Under the pieces are notes generated by a model. It made no database searches and was not told where the DNA came from. It saw only the letters and a program-made list of their open reading frames with translations. Shown one piece after another: positions 42,673 through 52,115 of a stretch of 64,000 nucleotides of DNA (the stretch's first letter is position 1; every line of letters begins with the position of its first letter). Position numbers and translations under genes: made by a program. Source of the DNA: Flavobacteriaceae bacterium UBA3591 (GTDB lineage: Bacteria > Bacteroidota > Bacteroidia > Flavobacteriales > Flavobacteriaceae); contig DFMO01000006.1 in NCBI GenBank assembly GCA_002375695.1, positions 310,001-374,000 of the forward strand, in the 5' to 3' direction.

Positions 42673-44313
42673 ATGCTGCAGCCTTTAAAAAAACTAATTA
42701 TTAGACTTTCAATATGTTGTATTCCATTTTTATTATTTTCTTGTAAAAAAAGTGTCGACAACTCAAAAGACCACTTAGTATTTCGCTATAACGAACACGG
42801 CAACATTTCTACTTTAGACCCTGCTTTTGCTCGTAATCCGCAAATTATTTGGCCCACAAATCAGCTATTTAACGGTTTAGTTCAACTTGATGATTCGTTA
42901 AACATTAAACCAGATATTGCTAAAAAGTGGCAAGTAAACGACTCTACTTTTACGTATACTTTTCACCTTAGAAACGACGTTTATTTTCATCAAAATATTG
43001 CCTTTGCACAAGAAAAAGTAAACAGTCCCACCCGCTACACTCGTAAAGTTGTAGCGCAAGATTTTGTTTACAGTTTTAATAGACTTACCGATGAGAAAAT
43101 TGCCTCTTCGGGCAGTTGGGTAATGAATTATGTTGAAAGTTATAGCGCTCCCAACGACAGCACTTTTGTAATAAGGCTTAAGCAACCATTCCCTGCCTTT
43201 TTAGGGTTACTTTCTATGCGGTACTGCTCGGTAGTACCCAAAGAAGCCGTTGAATTTTACGGTAATGAATTTAGACGCAATCCCGTTGGCACAGGACCTT
43301 TTCAATTTAAAATGTGGGAAGAAAACGTAAAGTTAGTTTTAAAGAAAAATCCGCTGTATTTTGAAAAAGATAAAACCGGTGAACGCCTACCCTATTTAGA
43401 GGCAATAGCTATTACATTTTTACCCGATAAGCAAAGTGAATTTTTACAGTTTGCGCAGGGAAAACTCGATTTTATTTCGGGATTGGACGGAAGTTATAAA
43501 GACGAACTTTTAACCACGCGCGGTAAACTTCAACCCAAGTATAATGATTTGGCGTATATGGTCACCGGGCCGTATTTAAATACAGAATATCTGGGTTTTT
43601 TCTTAGGAACAAATTCACCCGAAATTCAAAGTAAAACTTTGCGACAAGCAATAAATTACGGTTTCGACAGAGAAAAAATGGTAACCTATTTACGAAATGG
43701 AATGGGCATTCCGGCAACGCACGGCTTTATTCCGAAAGGTTTACCCGGTTACGCCGAAATAGACGGCTACACTTACCAACCCGAAAAAGCAAAACAATTA
43801 ATAGCGCAGTACAAAGCCGAAACAAGCGACATAAACCCACAAATAACCATTGGTACTAATAGCCAGTATTTAGACTTATGCGAATACATACAACGCGAAC
43901 TTGAAAAAATTGGAATTGCTGTCACTATAGATGTAATGCCTCCTTCCACACTTAGGCAAATGAAAAGTAGCGGCGAGCTCGATGTTTTTAGAGCAAGTTG
44001 GATTGCCGATTATCCCGACGCCGAAAACTATCTTTCTTTATTTTACAGCCCTAATTTTACACCGAATGGTCCTAATTACATGCACTTCAAAAACCAAACT
44101 TTCGACAGTATTTATGAAAAGTCGCTGACGATTTCAAATATTGAAAAGCGAAAATCACTTTATACAAAAATGGATTCAATTATTGTTGAAGAAGCGCCCA
44201 TTGTTCCGCTGTTTTATGATATGGCTGTGCGTTTTGTAAACAAAAAAGTTTCGGGTCTCGGAATAAATCCACAAAACTTTTTGGTTTTAAAAAAGGTTAA
44301 AAAGAAGAAATAA
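42673..44313 (+). CDS. Peptide ABC transporter substrate-binding lipoprotein (OppA/DppA type)
   Basis: 546 residues. A lipobox ends at Cys (PFLLFSC, about residue 24), so it is a lipoprotein. The SBP_bac_5 fold has ISTLDPAFARNPQI near the start, the hallmark RNPVGTGPFQF near 210, and DVFRASWIADYPDAENYLSLFYSPN near 440. Such proteins bind oligopeptides or similar ligands. No permease or ATPase genes lie beside it. The next gene follows after 11 bp. Confidence 0.9.
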   Translation: MLQPLKKLIIRLSICCIPFLLFSCKKSVDNSKDHLVFRYNEHGNISTLDPAFARNPQIIWPTNQLFNGLVQLDDSLNIKPDIAKKWQVNDSTFTYTFHLRNDVYFHQNIAFAQEKVNSPTRYTRKVVAQDFVYSFNRLTDEKIASSGSWVMNYVESYSAPNDSTFVIRLKQPFPAFLGLLSMRYCSVVPKEAVEFYGNEFRRNPVGTGPFQFKMWEENVKLVLKKNPLYFEKDKTGERLPYLEAIAITFLPDKQSEFLQFAQGKLDFISGLDGSYKDELLTTRGKLQPKYNDLAYMVTGPYLNTEYLGFFLGTNSPEIQSKTLRQAINYGFDREKMVTYLRNGMGIPATHGFIPKGLPGYAEIDGYTYQPEKAKQLIAQYKAETSDINPQITIGTNSQYLDLCEYIQRELEKIGIAVTIDVMPPSTLRQMKSSGELDVFRASWIADYPDAENYLSLFYSPNFTPNGPNYMHFKNQTFDSIYEKSLTISNIEKRKSLYTKMDSIIVEEAPIVPLFYDMAVRFVNKKVSGLGINPQNFLVLKKVKKKK

Positions 44314-44324
44314 ATTAAATAAAT

Positions 44325-44606
44325 ATGGGGTTTGGTGGTTCGGCTGCAGCAATGGTACAATCTATTCGCAATAATGCGAAACAACTTGCAAAACGCAATA
44401 ATTATTTTGAAAAGGATGTTGATTCAAAATATGGAACCTCAACTAAGATTGTTGATTACAAAAAAATGTCGCCTGCCCAGTTTGAAGCTTTCAAGCAAAA
44501 ATTGAAAGAAAATGAACTAAGGCGCCAAAAGAATTTAGCGATTGTTTTTGGGAGTGTAATGCTTATAATTGTAGGTGTGATAATTTACTTCTTATTTTAC
44601 CATTAG
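44325..44606 (+). CDS. Conserved hypothetical tail-anchored protein
   Basis: 93 residues of unknown function. A soluble basic N-terminal part (MGFGGSAAAMVQSIRNNAKQ...) contains a charged helix with FEAFKQKLKENELRRQKN. A single C-terminal transmembrane helix (about 70-91, LAIVFGSVMLIIVGVIIYF) ends two residues before the stop, a tail-anchor topology. It probably shares the transcript of the upstream lipoprotein gene. Confidence 0.75.
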   Translation: MGFGGSAAAMVQSIRNNAKQLAKRNNYFEKDVDSKYGTSTKIVDYKKMSPAQFEAFKQKLKENELRRQKNLAIVFGSVMLIIVGVIIYFLFYH

Positions 44607-45778
44607 CCTTTCCGCCATTGGGCAGTTTCGTCAAAAACGTGCTCTAAAATTTTAGCATCCATTTCAGAAAATTCAATATTTCGGCGGCTCATTACAACTT
44701 TTGCAACCTCAAAAGCTTTATTGGTTTTATAAGTTGTAAAACCACTACTGCCGCCCCAACTAAAACTAGGAACAAAATTGCGAGGAAAACCACTTCCAAA
44801 AATATTCGCGCTCACACCCACCACGGTGCCGGTGTTAAACATTGTGTTAATTCCACATTTGCTATGATCGCCCATCATTAAACCACAAAATTGCAACCCT
44901 GTGCGAGCAAATCCTTCGGTTTCATAATCCCAAAGCCGTACTTCGGCATAATTATTTTTTAGGTTGGAATTGTTGGTATCGGCACCCAAATTACACCATT
45001 CACCCAGCACTGAATTGCCTAAAAATCCATCGTGCCCTTTGTTTGAATAACCAAATATTACCGAATTATTTACTTCGCCCCCAACTTTACTATGCGGGCC
45101 AATAGTAGTATTGCTATAAATTTTGGCGCCCATTTTTAAGGTAGCATTATCGCACAATGCAAACGGCCCTCTTACTAAAGAACCCTCCATAATTTGAGCG
45201 TTTTTACCTATGTAAATTGGCCCTTCAGAAGCATTTAAAGTGCAAAAATTTATTGTTGCGCCTTCTTCAATAAAAATGTTTTCGGGATTATTTGTCCACA
45301 CGCCTTCAGGAATAGGTTGCGATTCTCGATTTTTTGTGAGCATTTCAAAATCGCGTTTAATAGCATCGCCATTTTTTGAAAAAATATCCCAAGTGTGTTC
45401 AATTCTTAAAATATCGTCGTGTTGGTATTGAATTACATCAAACGAATCAAAATCTACCTCTTGCCCTTCGGTAGTATAAAAAGCAATAGGCTCATCATTG
45501 TAAAAAACTGCTTGGTTTACTGTGAGCCCTTTAATAATATTCGATAAATTTTCTGAAGGCAGAAATGAAGCGTTAATTAAAATGTTTTGTTCTAATTCTA
45601 AAAACGGAAATTTCTCAGAAAGATAATCTTCGGTCACTGTTGTGGTGGTAAAGCCTAAATAGTGCTCCCACTTTTCGCGAATAGTTAAAATACCCACGCG
45701 AATATCGGCCACAGGCCGTGTAAAAGTAAAGGGCAATAGCTGGTTGCGAACGTTTCCGTCAAAAAGAATATAATTCAT
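44603..45778 (-). CDS. GlmU-family sugar-nucleotidyltransferase-like protein
   Basis: 391 residues. The N-terminal half is a short nucleotidyltransferase-like domain (NYILFDGNVRNQLLPFTFTRP). The second half is a left-handed beta-helix with hexapeptide repeats (IYIGKNAQIMEGSLVRGP, GAKIYSNTTIGPHSKVGG). This is the GlmU-like family common in Bacteroidota, distinct from true bifunctional GlmU. It probably acts on a sugar-1-phosphate; the substrate is unknown. Its stop codon overlaps the stop of the convergent tail-anchored gene. Confidence 0.85.
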   Translation of the reverse strand: MNYILFDGNVRNQLLPFTFTRPVADIRVGILTIREKWEHYLGFTTTTVTEDYLSEKFPFLELEQNILINASFLPSENLSNIIKGLTVNQAVFYNDEPIAFYTTEGQEVDFDSFDVIQYQHDDILRIEHTWDIFSKNGDAIKRDFEMLTKNRESQPIPEGVWTNNPENIFIEEGATINFCTLNASEGPIYIGKNAQIMEGSLVRGPFALCDNATLKMGAKIYSNTTIGPHSKVGGEVNNSVIFGYSNKGHDGFLGNSVLGEWCNLGADTNNSNLKNNYAEVRLWDYETEGFARTGLQFCGLMMGDHSKCGINTMFNTGTVVGVSANIFGSGFPRNFVPSFSWGGSSGFTTYKTNKAFEVAKVVMSRRNIEFSEMDAKILEHVFDETAQWRKG

Positions 45779-45799
45779 TTGGTTTCAAGTTTCAGGTTA

Positions 45800-45823
45800 A
45801 CCCTTGGGCTGCGCTCAGGGTGA
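45800..45823. repeat. REP-like intergenic hairpin element, one degenerate copy
   Basis: The sequence from ACCCTTGGG to CTCAGGGTGA forms a hairpin (ACCCT with AGGGT, and GGGC with GCTC by one G-T pair). It resembles the CCTTCGACTGCGCTCAGG-type element dispersed in many Bacteroidota genomes. Only one copy is in the window, so its repetitive nature is recalled, not shown. Confidence 0.4.
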
Positions 45824-45897
45824 AAATTATAATTTCTTAATCCAATATTACTTAAAATTCAGCAATCAACAATCGTGAATTAAGAATCTAAAATTAA

Positions 45898-45923
45898 AAA
45901 GCCCTCGATTTCTCGAAGGCTTT
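45898..45923 (-). terminator. Rho-independent terminator of rpmE2
   Basis: Arms AAAGCCCTCGA and TCGAAGGCTTT (one mismatch), small loop, followed on the minus strand by a T-rich stretch. It lies 24 bp past the rpmE2 stop. Confidence 0.75.
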
Positions 45924-45946
45924 CATATATTTTATAAAACTGAAGA

Positions 45947-46228
45947 CTATTCTTCAGTTTTAGTTTCTGCTTTTGCAGGCTTTTTAAACTTGTTGTATTT
46001 GTTTTTAAACTTGTCAATACGTCCAGCAGTATCGATAAGTTTTGCTTTTCCTGTATAAAAAGGGTGTGACGTACGTGAAATTTCCATTTTCACTAAAGGA
46101 TACTCAACACCATCAACTTCGATAGTTTCTTTAGTATCTGCAGTTGACTTTGTAAGGAAAACTTCTTCGTTACTCATATCCTTAAAAGCAACTACTCTAT
46201 AATTATCTGGGTGGATACCTTTTTTCAT
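45947..46228 (-). CDS. rpmE2: 50S ribosomal protein L31 type B
   Basis: 93 residues from the ATG at 46228. [36 protein letters not shown] and the Lys-rich tail identify the type B (zinc-independent) L31: the Cys residues of the zinc form are absent. It binds the large subunit and bridges to the small one. The family is about 80-90 residues, so the Lys/Glu tail is slightly long. An upstream ATG (46255) is less likely. Confidence 0.95.
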   Translation of the reverse strand: MKKGIHPDNYRVVAFKDMSNEEVFLTKSTADTKETIEVDGVEYPLVKMEISRTSHPFYTGKAKLIDTAGRIDKFKNKYNKFKKPAKAETKTEE

Positions 46229-46282
46229 CTCTCTAATATTATTTTTAAAATGCACTCATCCGACCTTTCGGAATTGAGTTTG

Positions 46283-46290
46283 CAAATTTA
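46283..46290 (-). promoter_or_regulatory. -7 promoter element of rpmE2
   Basis: On the minus strand TAAATTTG matches TAnnTTTG, with a TTTG 22 bp upstream. The leader is about 50 nt. Confidence 0.6.
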
Positions 46291-46369
46291 AGTATTAATT
46301 AGAAACTAGCAACAAATTTTTTCACTTTTTTAATTCGCTACTATTTCGCCTGCAAATGTAACGTTTTAC

Positions 46370-46377
46370 TATCTTTG
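46370..46377 (+). promoter_or_regulatory. -7 promoter element of the DUF4199 gene
   Basis: TATCTTTG matches TAnnTTTG, 36 nt before the DUF4199 start codon. Confidence 0.6.
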
Positions 46378-46412
46378 TTTACTAACTAACCGAACAAAAA
46401 AACAACGTATAC

Positions 46413-46955
46413 ATGGAAAATCAACCAATTTCAATTAAAAAATCGGCAGCTAATTACGGAGTTGTTCTTGGAGCAATTTTAGCGCTAATGACTACTTTAA
46501 TGTATGTTTTAAATCCAGACCTCTTTACAAAGTGGTATATTGGTATTATTAGCTTTATCATTATTATTGCAATGGGCATAGTATCAGTAGCTAAGGCAAA
46601 AGGTTTACTAGCTGGTATTATTAGTTTTAAGCAGGCCTTTACCGTGTATTTTATTACTGTAGCAGTAGGACTATTAATTAGTACCGTTGTTGGCATTTTA
46701 ATTTTTAACATTATTGACCCAGATTTGGCTGTATTTTTACAAGAGAAAACATTGGCCATGACCGCCGAAATGTTAGAAAAGTTTGGAACCCCGCAAGCAG
46801 CAATAGATGAGCAAATGGCTAAAATGGCAGAGCAAAACAACTTTTCAATTGGTTCACAGCTTAAAAATTATGTGTTTAGCTTGGCATTTATGAGTGTTAT
46901 TGGTTTATTGGTTGCTTTAATTTTTAAAACAAAAAATCCAAATCCATTAAAATAA
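46413..46955 (+). CDS. DUF4199 integral membrane protein
   Basis: 180 residues with four predicted transmembrane helices (about 15-32, 42-61, 72-97 and 150-170) and a hydrophilic loop before the last (LEKFGTPQAAIDEQMAK). This arrangement and SFKQAFTVYFITVAVGL match DUF4199, a Bacteroidota family of unknown function. It lies 3 bp before a polyprenyl-phosphate glycosyltransferase gene, so the two are probably cotranscribed and may act together at the inner membrane. Confidence 0.85.
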   Translation: MENQPISIKKSAANYGVVLGAILALMTTLMYVLNPDLFTKWYIGIISFIIIIAMGIVSVAKAKGLLAGIISFKQAFTVYFITVAVGLLISTVVGILIFNIIDPDLAVFLQEKTLAMTAEMLEKFGTPQAAIDEQMAKMAEQNNFSIGSQLKNYVFSLAFMSVIGLLVALIFKTKNPNPLK

Positions 46956-46958
46956 TTA

Positions 46959-47906
46959 ATGAATATTAGCATCGTTATACCTCTTCTAAACGAAGAAGAA
47001 TCATTAAGTGAACTTTACCGTTGGATTGCATCTGTTATGCAGTCCAATGGTTTTTTATACGAACTCATTTTTATAGACGATGGTAGTACCGATGGCTCTT
47101 GGGATATAATTGAAAACCTGTCGCACACACACCCTGAAGTTAAAGGAATTCGTTTTCAAAAAAACTACGGAAAATCGCAAGCTTTACACGCTGGCTTTAC
47201 CCTGGCACAGGGCGATGTGATTATAACTATGGATGCCGATTTACAAGACAGTCCCGAAGAAATTCCGGAGTTATATAGAATGATTACCGAAAATGGTTTC
47301 GACTTGGTTTCGGGATGGAAAAAAAAGCGTTACGATTCTGTTATTAGTAAAAATCTGCCTTCAAAACTGTTTAATTACGCAGCTCGAAAAACTTCGGGCG
47401 TAAAATTACACGACTTTAATTGCGGATTAAAAGCGTACAAAAAAGATGTTGTAAAATCTATTGAAGTTACTGGCGAAATGCATCGTTACATACCGGTTTT
47501 GGCCAAAAATGCCGGTTTTAGTAATATTTCAGAAAAACCCGTGATGCACCAAGCGCGTAAATACGGAACTACAAAATTTGGCGCCGAACGCTTTATTCGT
47601 GGATTTTTAGATTTAATAACCATTTGGTTTTTATCGCGCTTTGGAAAACGACCTATGCATTTATTTGGTGCTTGGGGTGCATTTATGTTATTTGTAGGCT
47701 TTTGTTTTGCCCTTTACTTGGGCGTGGATAAACTATTTATAAATCCGTCGGCACGACTCATTACAGCACGTCCCGAATTCTTTATTGCACTCACCGCCAT
47801 GGTATTGGGTTCACAACTTTTTCTGGCAGGATTTCTGGGCGAATTAATTTTGCGTAGCAAAAAAGCTTCGAGAAATTATATCGTTAAAGAAACGGTTGGC
47901 TCATAA
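46959..47906 (+). CDS. Glycosyltransferase family 2, polyprenyl-phosphate (GtrB/DPM-like) type
   Basis: 315 residues. The N-terminal GT-A domain has ISIVIPLLNEEESL, FIDDGSTDGSW and the metal-binding DADLQD. HDFNCGLKAYKKD is conserved in the dolichol-phosphate-mannose-synthase-like branch. Two C-terminal transmembrane helices (about 235-258 and 275-300) anchor it. It would load a sugar onto undecaprenyl phosphate on the cytoplasmic face for envelope glycan or protein glycosylation. It is translationally close (3 bp) to the DUF4199 gene. Confidence 0.9.
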   Translation: MNISIVIPLLNEEESLSELYRWIASVMQSNGFLYELIFIDDGSTDGSWDIIENLSHTHPEVKGIRFQKNYGKSQALHAGFTLAQGDVIITMDADLQDSPEEIPELYRMITENGFDLVSGWKKKRYDSVISKNLPSKLFNYAARKTSGVKLHDFNCGLKAYKKDVVKSIEVTGEMHRYIPVLAKNAGFSNISEKPVMHQARKYGTTKFGAERFIRGFLDLITIWFLSRFGKRPMHLFGAWGAFMLFVGFCFALYLGVDKLFINPSARLITARPEFFIALTAMVLGSQLFLAGFLGELILRSKKASRNYIVKETVGS

Positions 47907-47931
47907 GTACTTTTCTCCCCTTTATTATTAC

Positions 47932-47939
47932 TATTTTTG
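47932..47939 (+). promoter_or_regulatory. -7 promoter element of the phosphohexomutase gene
   Basis: TATTTTTG matches TAnnTTTG, 18 nt before the start codon, so this gene need not depend on the upstream operon. Confidence 0.6.
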
Positions 47940-47956
47940 CACTTTAAAATTCGCGA

Positions 47957-49672
47957 ATGATTTACGTAGACCCAAAAATATTAGATCGAGTTAATCAATG
48001 GCTCACCCCTTTTTTCGATAAAAAAACGCAACAAAGCATAAAAGAAATGATTGCGAATGACCCCGAAGAATTGGAAGATAGTTTTTACAAAAACCTTGAA
48101 TTCGGCACCGGCGGAATGCGCGGTATTATGGGGCTTGGCGATAATAGAATTAATAAATACACCTTGGGGAAAAACACTCAAGGCTTGTCTAATTATTTAA
48201 AAGAACAATTTCCGAACCAGGAAATTAAAGTTGCAATTGCTTTTGATTGTAGACATAACAGTAAAGAATTTGCCAAAGTTGTAGCCAATGTTTTTTCGGC
48301 CAATGGAATAAAAGTTTTTCTTTTTTCTGAATTACGCCCTACCCCAGAACTTTCTTTTGCAGTAAAACACCTTAACTGCCAAGCAGGAATTGTGTTAACA
48401 GCATCGCACAACCCGCCAGAATACAACGGTTATAAAGTATATTGGGAAGATGGCGGCCAACTAGTACCACCGCAGGATGGCGAGATAATTGCCGAAATAA
48501 ATTCACTTAAATACGAAGATGTAAATTTTAAACCAAACGAAAATTTAATAGAATATATTGACACCGCGGTTGATGAAGCTTTTGCAAAAGCCTCGGTAAA
48601 AAATGGAGCATTTAATACAACCCCCGAAGCAAAAGATAATTTAAAAATAGTTTTTACTTCGCTACACGGCACGTCCATTACTATGGTGCCAAAGGTGCTC
48701 GATTTAGCAGGCTATAAAAATGTTTCGGTTGTAGATGAGCAAGCCGAACCAAACGGAGACTTCCCAACGGTAAAATCGCCAAACCCCGAAGAACCCGCTG
48801 CCTTAAAAATGGCGTTAGAACTGGCTGAAAAACAAGGTGCAGACATAGTAGTAGGTACCGACCCAGATTGCGATAGACTTGGTATTGCTGTGCGCAATAC
48901 AGATAATAAACTGGTTTTGCTCAACGGAAACCAAACCATGGTTTTAATGACGCATTTCTTGTTAGAAGAATGGAAAAAAGCTGGAAAATTAAACGGAAAT
49001 CAATTTGTTGCCTCTACCATAGTTTCAACCCCTATGGTAAAAAAAGTGGCAGAACACTATAATGTAAATTATATTGAAGGACTTACGGGCTTTAAGTGGA
49101 TTGCCAAAATGATAAAAGACTTTCCAGAGCTCGAATTTATTGGGGGCGGCGAAGAAAGTTTTGGGTATTTGGTGGGCGATTTTGTTCGCGATAAAGATGC
49201 AGTTACCGCTACCCTACTTGCTTGCGAAATTGCAGCGCAGAAAAAACACGCCGGTAATAGCATTTATCAATATTTGAACGAAATTTACAATCAGTTTGGC
49301 AATTACCGCGAACATTTAATTTCAATTACAAAAAAGGGAAAGCAAGGCGCCGAAGAAATTGCAGCAATGATGAAATCGCTTCGCGATAATCCATTTAAAG
49401 AAATTGCCGGAAGTAAAGTGGTTCGCTTAGACGATGTTTCTAAAAATCTATCGACAAACTTTGAAGAAAACGCTACTTCGGCATTAAACTTACCCCTTTC
49501 CAATGTACTAATTTATTATACCGAAGACGGTAGTAAAATTGCAGCGCGACCAAGTGGTACAGAGCCTAAAATTAAATTTTACATAAGCGTAAACACCAGC
49601 GAAAAAGAAAATTTTGAAGAAATACTTCAGAAAAAAATTGATGCAATTGCCACGCAACTAAATGTGAGTTAA
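47957..49672 (+). CDS. Phosphoglucomutase/phosphomannomutase-type phospho-sugar mutase
   Basis: 571 residues of the alpha-D-phosphohexomutase superfamily. The phosphoserine loop is TASHNPPEYNGYK (S150). The Mg-binding loop is DPDCDRLG (near 300), the sugar-specificity loop GGGEESFGY (near 398), and the C-terminal phosphate loop ARPSGTEPKIKFY (near 530). Length matches Bacteroidota and Firmicutes PgcA-like enzymes. It interconverts glucose-1-phosphate and glucose-6-phosphate, or the mannose forms. Its stop overlaps the next start. Confidence 0.92.
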   Translation: MIYVDPKILDRVNQWLTPFFDKKTQQSIKEMIANDPEELEDSFYKNLEFGTGGMRGIMGLGDNRINKYTLGKNTQGLSNYLKEQFPNQEIKVAIAFDCRHNSKEFAKVVANVFSANGIKVFLFSELRPTPELSFAVKHLNCQAGIVLTASHNPPEYNGYKVYWEDGGQLVPPQDGEIIAEINSLKYEDVNFKPNENLIEYIDTAVDEAFAKASVKNGAFNTTPEAKDNLKIVFTSLHGTSITMVPKVLDLAGYKNVSVVDEQAEPNGDFPTVKSPNPEEPAALKMALELAEKQGADIVVGTDPDCDRLGIAVRNTDNKLVLLNGNQTMVLMTHFLLEEWKKAGKLNGNQFVASTIVSTPMVKKVAEHYNVNYIEGLTGFKWIAKMIKDFPELEFIGGGEESFGYLVGDFVRDKDAVTATLLACEIAAQKKHAGNSIYQYLNEIYNQFGNYREHLISITKKGKQGAEEIAAMMKSLRDNPFKEIAGSKVVRLDDVSKNLSTNFEENATSALNLPLSNVLIYYTEDGSKIAARPSGTEPKIKFYISVNTSEKENFEEILQKKIDAIATQLNVS

Positions 49673-51498
49673 TGAATTATTTTAAAAAAATATTACGCTA
49701 CGCCTACCCTTATAAAAAGTTCGCCTTTTTAAATATCTTTTTCAACGTTTTATACGCGCTATTTAGCACTTTATCATTTGTAGCGTTAATCCCAGTTTTA
49801 GAAATTATTTTTAGCGACCAGCGTACTTTAGGGCCAAAACCAGAGTATACAGGTATCGCTTCGGTAAAAGATTTTTCGCAGGAATATTTAAATTATTTTA
49901 TAATTGAAAACATCAATAATTACGGGGAGTTTAAGGTTTTAATGTATATGGTAGGGATTATAATTACCCTCTTTTTACTTAAAAACTTAAGTAATTATTT
50001 GGCTATGTTTTACTCCACTTTTTTACGCAATGGCGTATTAAAAGATCTTCGTAATGCACTTTACAGTAAAGTAATTCAATTTCCGTTAGCGTTTTATTCC
50101 GAAAAGCGAAAAGGCGATACTATTTCGCGATTAAGTGGCGACGTAGATGAAGTTAAAAATTCGGTGCTTTCAGTTTTAGAAATGATTGTGCGCGAGCCGT
50201 TAACCATTATTTTTTCGTTGGCAACTATGCTTTTTATAAGTCCTAAGCTAACATTGTTTGTCTTTTTATTTCTTCCTATTTCAGGGTTTTTAATTTCAAA
50301 AGTGGGAAAGTCGTTAAAACGAGGCTCTTTAAAAGTTCAACAAGAACAAGGCGTGTTTCTCTCTATTTTGGAAGAAACCATGGGCGGATTGCGAATCATT
50401 AAAGCTTTTCACGCCGAAAACCTATTTCAGAAAAAATTTGAAGACAGTAACGAACGTTTTTACAAACATTCAAATAAGGTATTAAACCGGCAAAATTTAG
50501 CCTCGCCGCTTAGCGAACTTTTAGGGATAATTACCATTGGTATTTTACTAATTTACGGAGGATACTTAGTTTTTGTAGACAATACGCTAGAGGCAAGTTT
50601 TTTTATAGGCTATATTATGCTGGCTTATAATATTCTAACCCCGGCAAAAGCTATTGCTAAGGCGAGTTATTCGGTAAAGCGAGCCGACGGGTCTGCCAAC
50701 CGTATTTTAGAACTACTCGAAGCCGAAAATACCATTACAGACATTGAAAATCCAGTAATTAAAGAAGGGTTTGACAAAAACATTTCTATTAAAAATATTT
50801 CGTTTAAGTACGAAGACCAGTACGTTTTAAAAGATTTTTCACTAGAAATTCCCAAGGGAAAAACAGTTGCTTTAGTTGGGCAATCGGGAAGCGGAAAAAG
50901 TACAATTGCAAATTTGCTAACTCGCTTTTACGATGTTAACGAAGGCGCAATTGAAATTGACGGTGTAGACATAAAAAATATGTCGAAACGTTCGCTTCGA
51001 GGATTAATGGGCATTGTATCGCAGGACTCTATTTTGTTTAATGATAGCGTTGCAAATAATTTAAAATTAGGCAAGCCGCTCGCTACCGACGAAGAGTTAA
51101 AAGAGGCTGCCGAGATTAGTAATTCAATTGAGTTTATTAAAAATCTTCCCGAAGGATTTAATACAAATATTGGCGATAGCGGTAATAAATTGAGCGGTGG
51201 ACAAAAACAACGTTTAAGTATTGCTCGAGCGGTTTTAAAAAACCCGCCAATTATGATTTTGGACGAGGCAACTTCGGCCTTAGATACCGAAAGTGAGCGT
51301 TTAGTGCAGGATGCCCTTGAAAAAATGATGCAAAATAGAACTTCAATCGTAATTGCACACCGTCTTTCTACTATTCAAAATGCCGACAATATTGTGGTAT
51401 TATCTAAAGGACAGATTGTCGAGCAAGGCAAACACCATGAACTTTTGGCGCAAAAAGGCGTTTATTACAGTTTGGTTGAAATGCAATCTTTGGCATAA
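49672..51498 (+). CDS. MsbA-like ABC exporter (fused permease and ATPase)
   Basis: 608 residues. Six transmembrane helices occupy about 15-335. The ATPase domain has Walker A GQSGSGKST (near 403), the signature LSGGQKQR, Walker B IMILDEATSALD and the H-loop IAHRLS. This is the lipid A or multidrug exporter half-transporter family; it would work as a homodimer. The ATG overlaps the mutase stop by one base, so the genes are coupled. The substrate is unproven. Confidence 0.9.
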   Translation: MNYFKKILRYAYPYKKFAFLNIFFNVLYALFSTLSFVALIPVLEIIFSDQRTLGPKPEYTGIASVKDFSQEYLNYFIIENINNYGEFKVLMYMVGIIITLFLLKNLSNYLAMFYSTFLRNGVLKDLRNALYSKVIQFPLAFYSEKRKGDTISRLSGDVDEVKNSVLSVLEMIVREPLTIIFSLATMLFISPKLTLFVFLFLPISGFLISKVGKSLKRGSLKVQQEQGVFLSILEETMGGLRIIKAFHAENLFQKKFEDSNERFYKHSNKVLNRQNLASPLSELLGIITIGILLIYGGYLVFVDNTLEASFFIGYIMLAYNILTPAKAIAKASYSVKRADGSANRILELLEAENTITDIENPVIKEGFDKNISIKNISFKYEDQYVLKDFSLEIPKGKTVALVGQSGSGKSTIANLLTRFYDVNEGAIEIDGVDIKNMSKRSLRGLMGIVSQDSILFNDSVANNLKLGKPLATDEELKEAAEISNSIEFIKNLPEGFNTNIGDSGNKLSGGQKQRLSIARAVLKNPPIMILDEATSALDTESERLVQDALEKMMQNRTSIVIAHRLSTIQNADNIVVLSKGQIVEQGKHHELLAQKGVYYSLVEMQSLA

Positions 51499-51538
51499 CA
51501 ACAAAAGTTGTTTTTATTATTAAACCTTTCAGCTTATC

Positions 51539-52114
51539 TTGAGTCATAAGAATAAGTACAAAATTGTGGTTGAAGAAAAACAATTAGTAACAGCTTTACA
51601 GACCGAAGCCGAAAAAGAACGAGCTTTTCGCGAACTTGTGGCGCAGGATAAGCAACGACTTTACTGGCAAATTAGAAATATTGTTTTAGACCACGAAGAC
51701 GCAGATGATGTACTTCAAAATACATTTATAAAAATTTACCGCAATATCGATTCTTTTAAAGGTGATAGCAAATTACATACTTGGATGTATCGAATTGCAG
51801 CCAACGAATCTATTACCTTTTTAAATAAAAAAGCGAAACGAAAGAATGTGTCACTTGAAAATGTAAAAGATGCAGCGCTCCGTAACTTAGAAACCGATGT
51901 CTATTTTGAAGGCGATGCTTTGCAATTACAATTTCAAAAAGCAATTGCAACTTTACCCGAGAAACAACGATTAATTTTTACAATGAAATACTTTGAAGAC
52001 CATACTTTTGAAGAACTTTCTGAAATATTAGAAACGTCAACAGGCGGACTGAAAAGTAGTTACCATATAGCTGTAAAAAAAATTACAGCCTATATTAAAA
52101 ACAACGAAGCGTAA
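51539..52114 (+). CDS. ECF-type RNA polymerase sigma factor (second)
   Basis: 191 residues with a TTG start (TTG AGT CAT AAG); the nearest in-frame alternative is a GTG about nine codons later. Region 2 holds DADDVLQNTFIKIYRNIDSF and HTWMYRIAANESITFL. Region 4 holds LPEKQRLIFTMKYFEDHTFEELSEIL with its helix-turn-helix (STGGLKSSYHIAVKKI). It leads an operon with a probable anti-sigma and a Spy-like protein. It shares no close similarity with the ECF sigma at 23.5-24.0 kb. Confidence 0.9.
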   Translation: MSHKNKYKIVVEEKQLVTALQTEAEKERAFRELVAQDKQRLYWQIRNIVLDHEDADDVLQNTFIKIYRNIDSFKGDSKLHTWMYRIAANESITFLNKKAKRKNVSLENVKDAALRNLETDVYFEGDALQLQFQKAIATLPEKQRLIFTMKYFEDHTFEELSEILETSTGGLKSSYHIAVKKITAYIKNNEA

Positions 52115-52115
52115 T

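Noticed and set aside
51497..51515. AACAAC-AAAA-GTTGTT hairpin plus T run after msbA as a terminator
   Set aside because: A six-pair AT-rich stem overlapping the stop codon is too weak to call.
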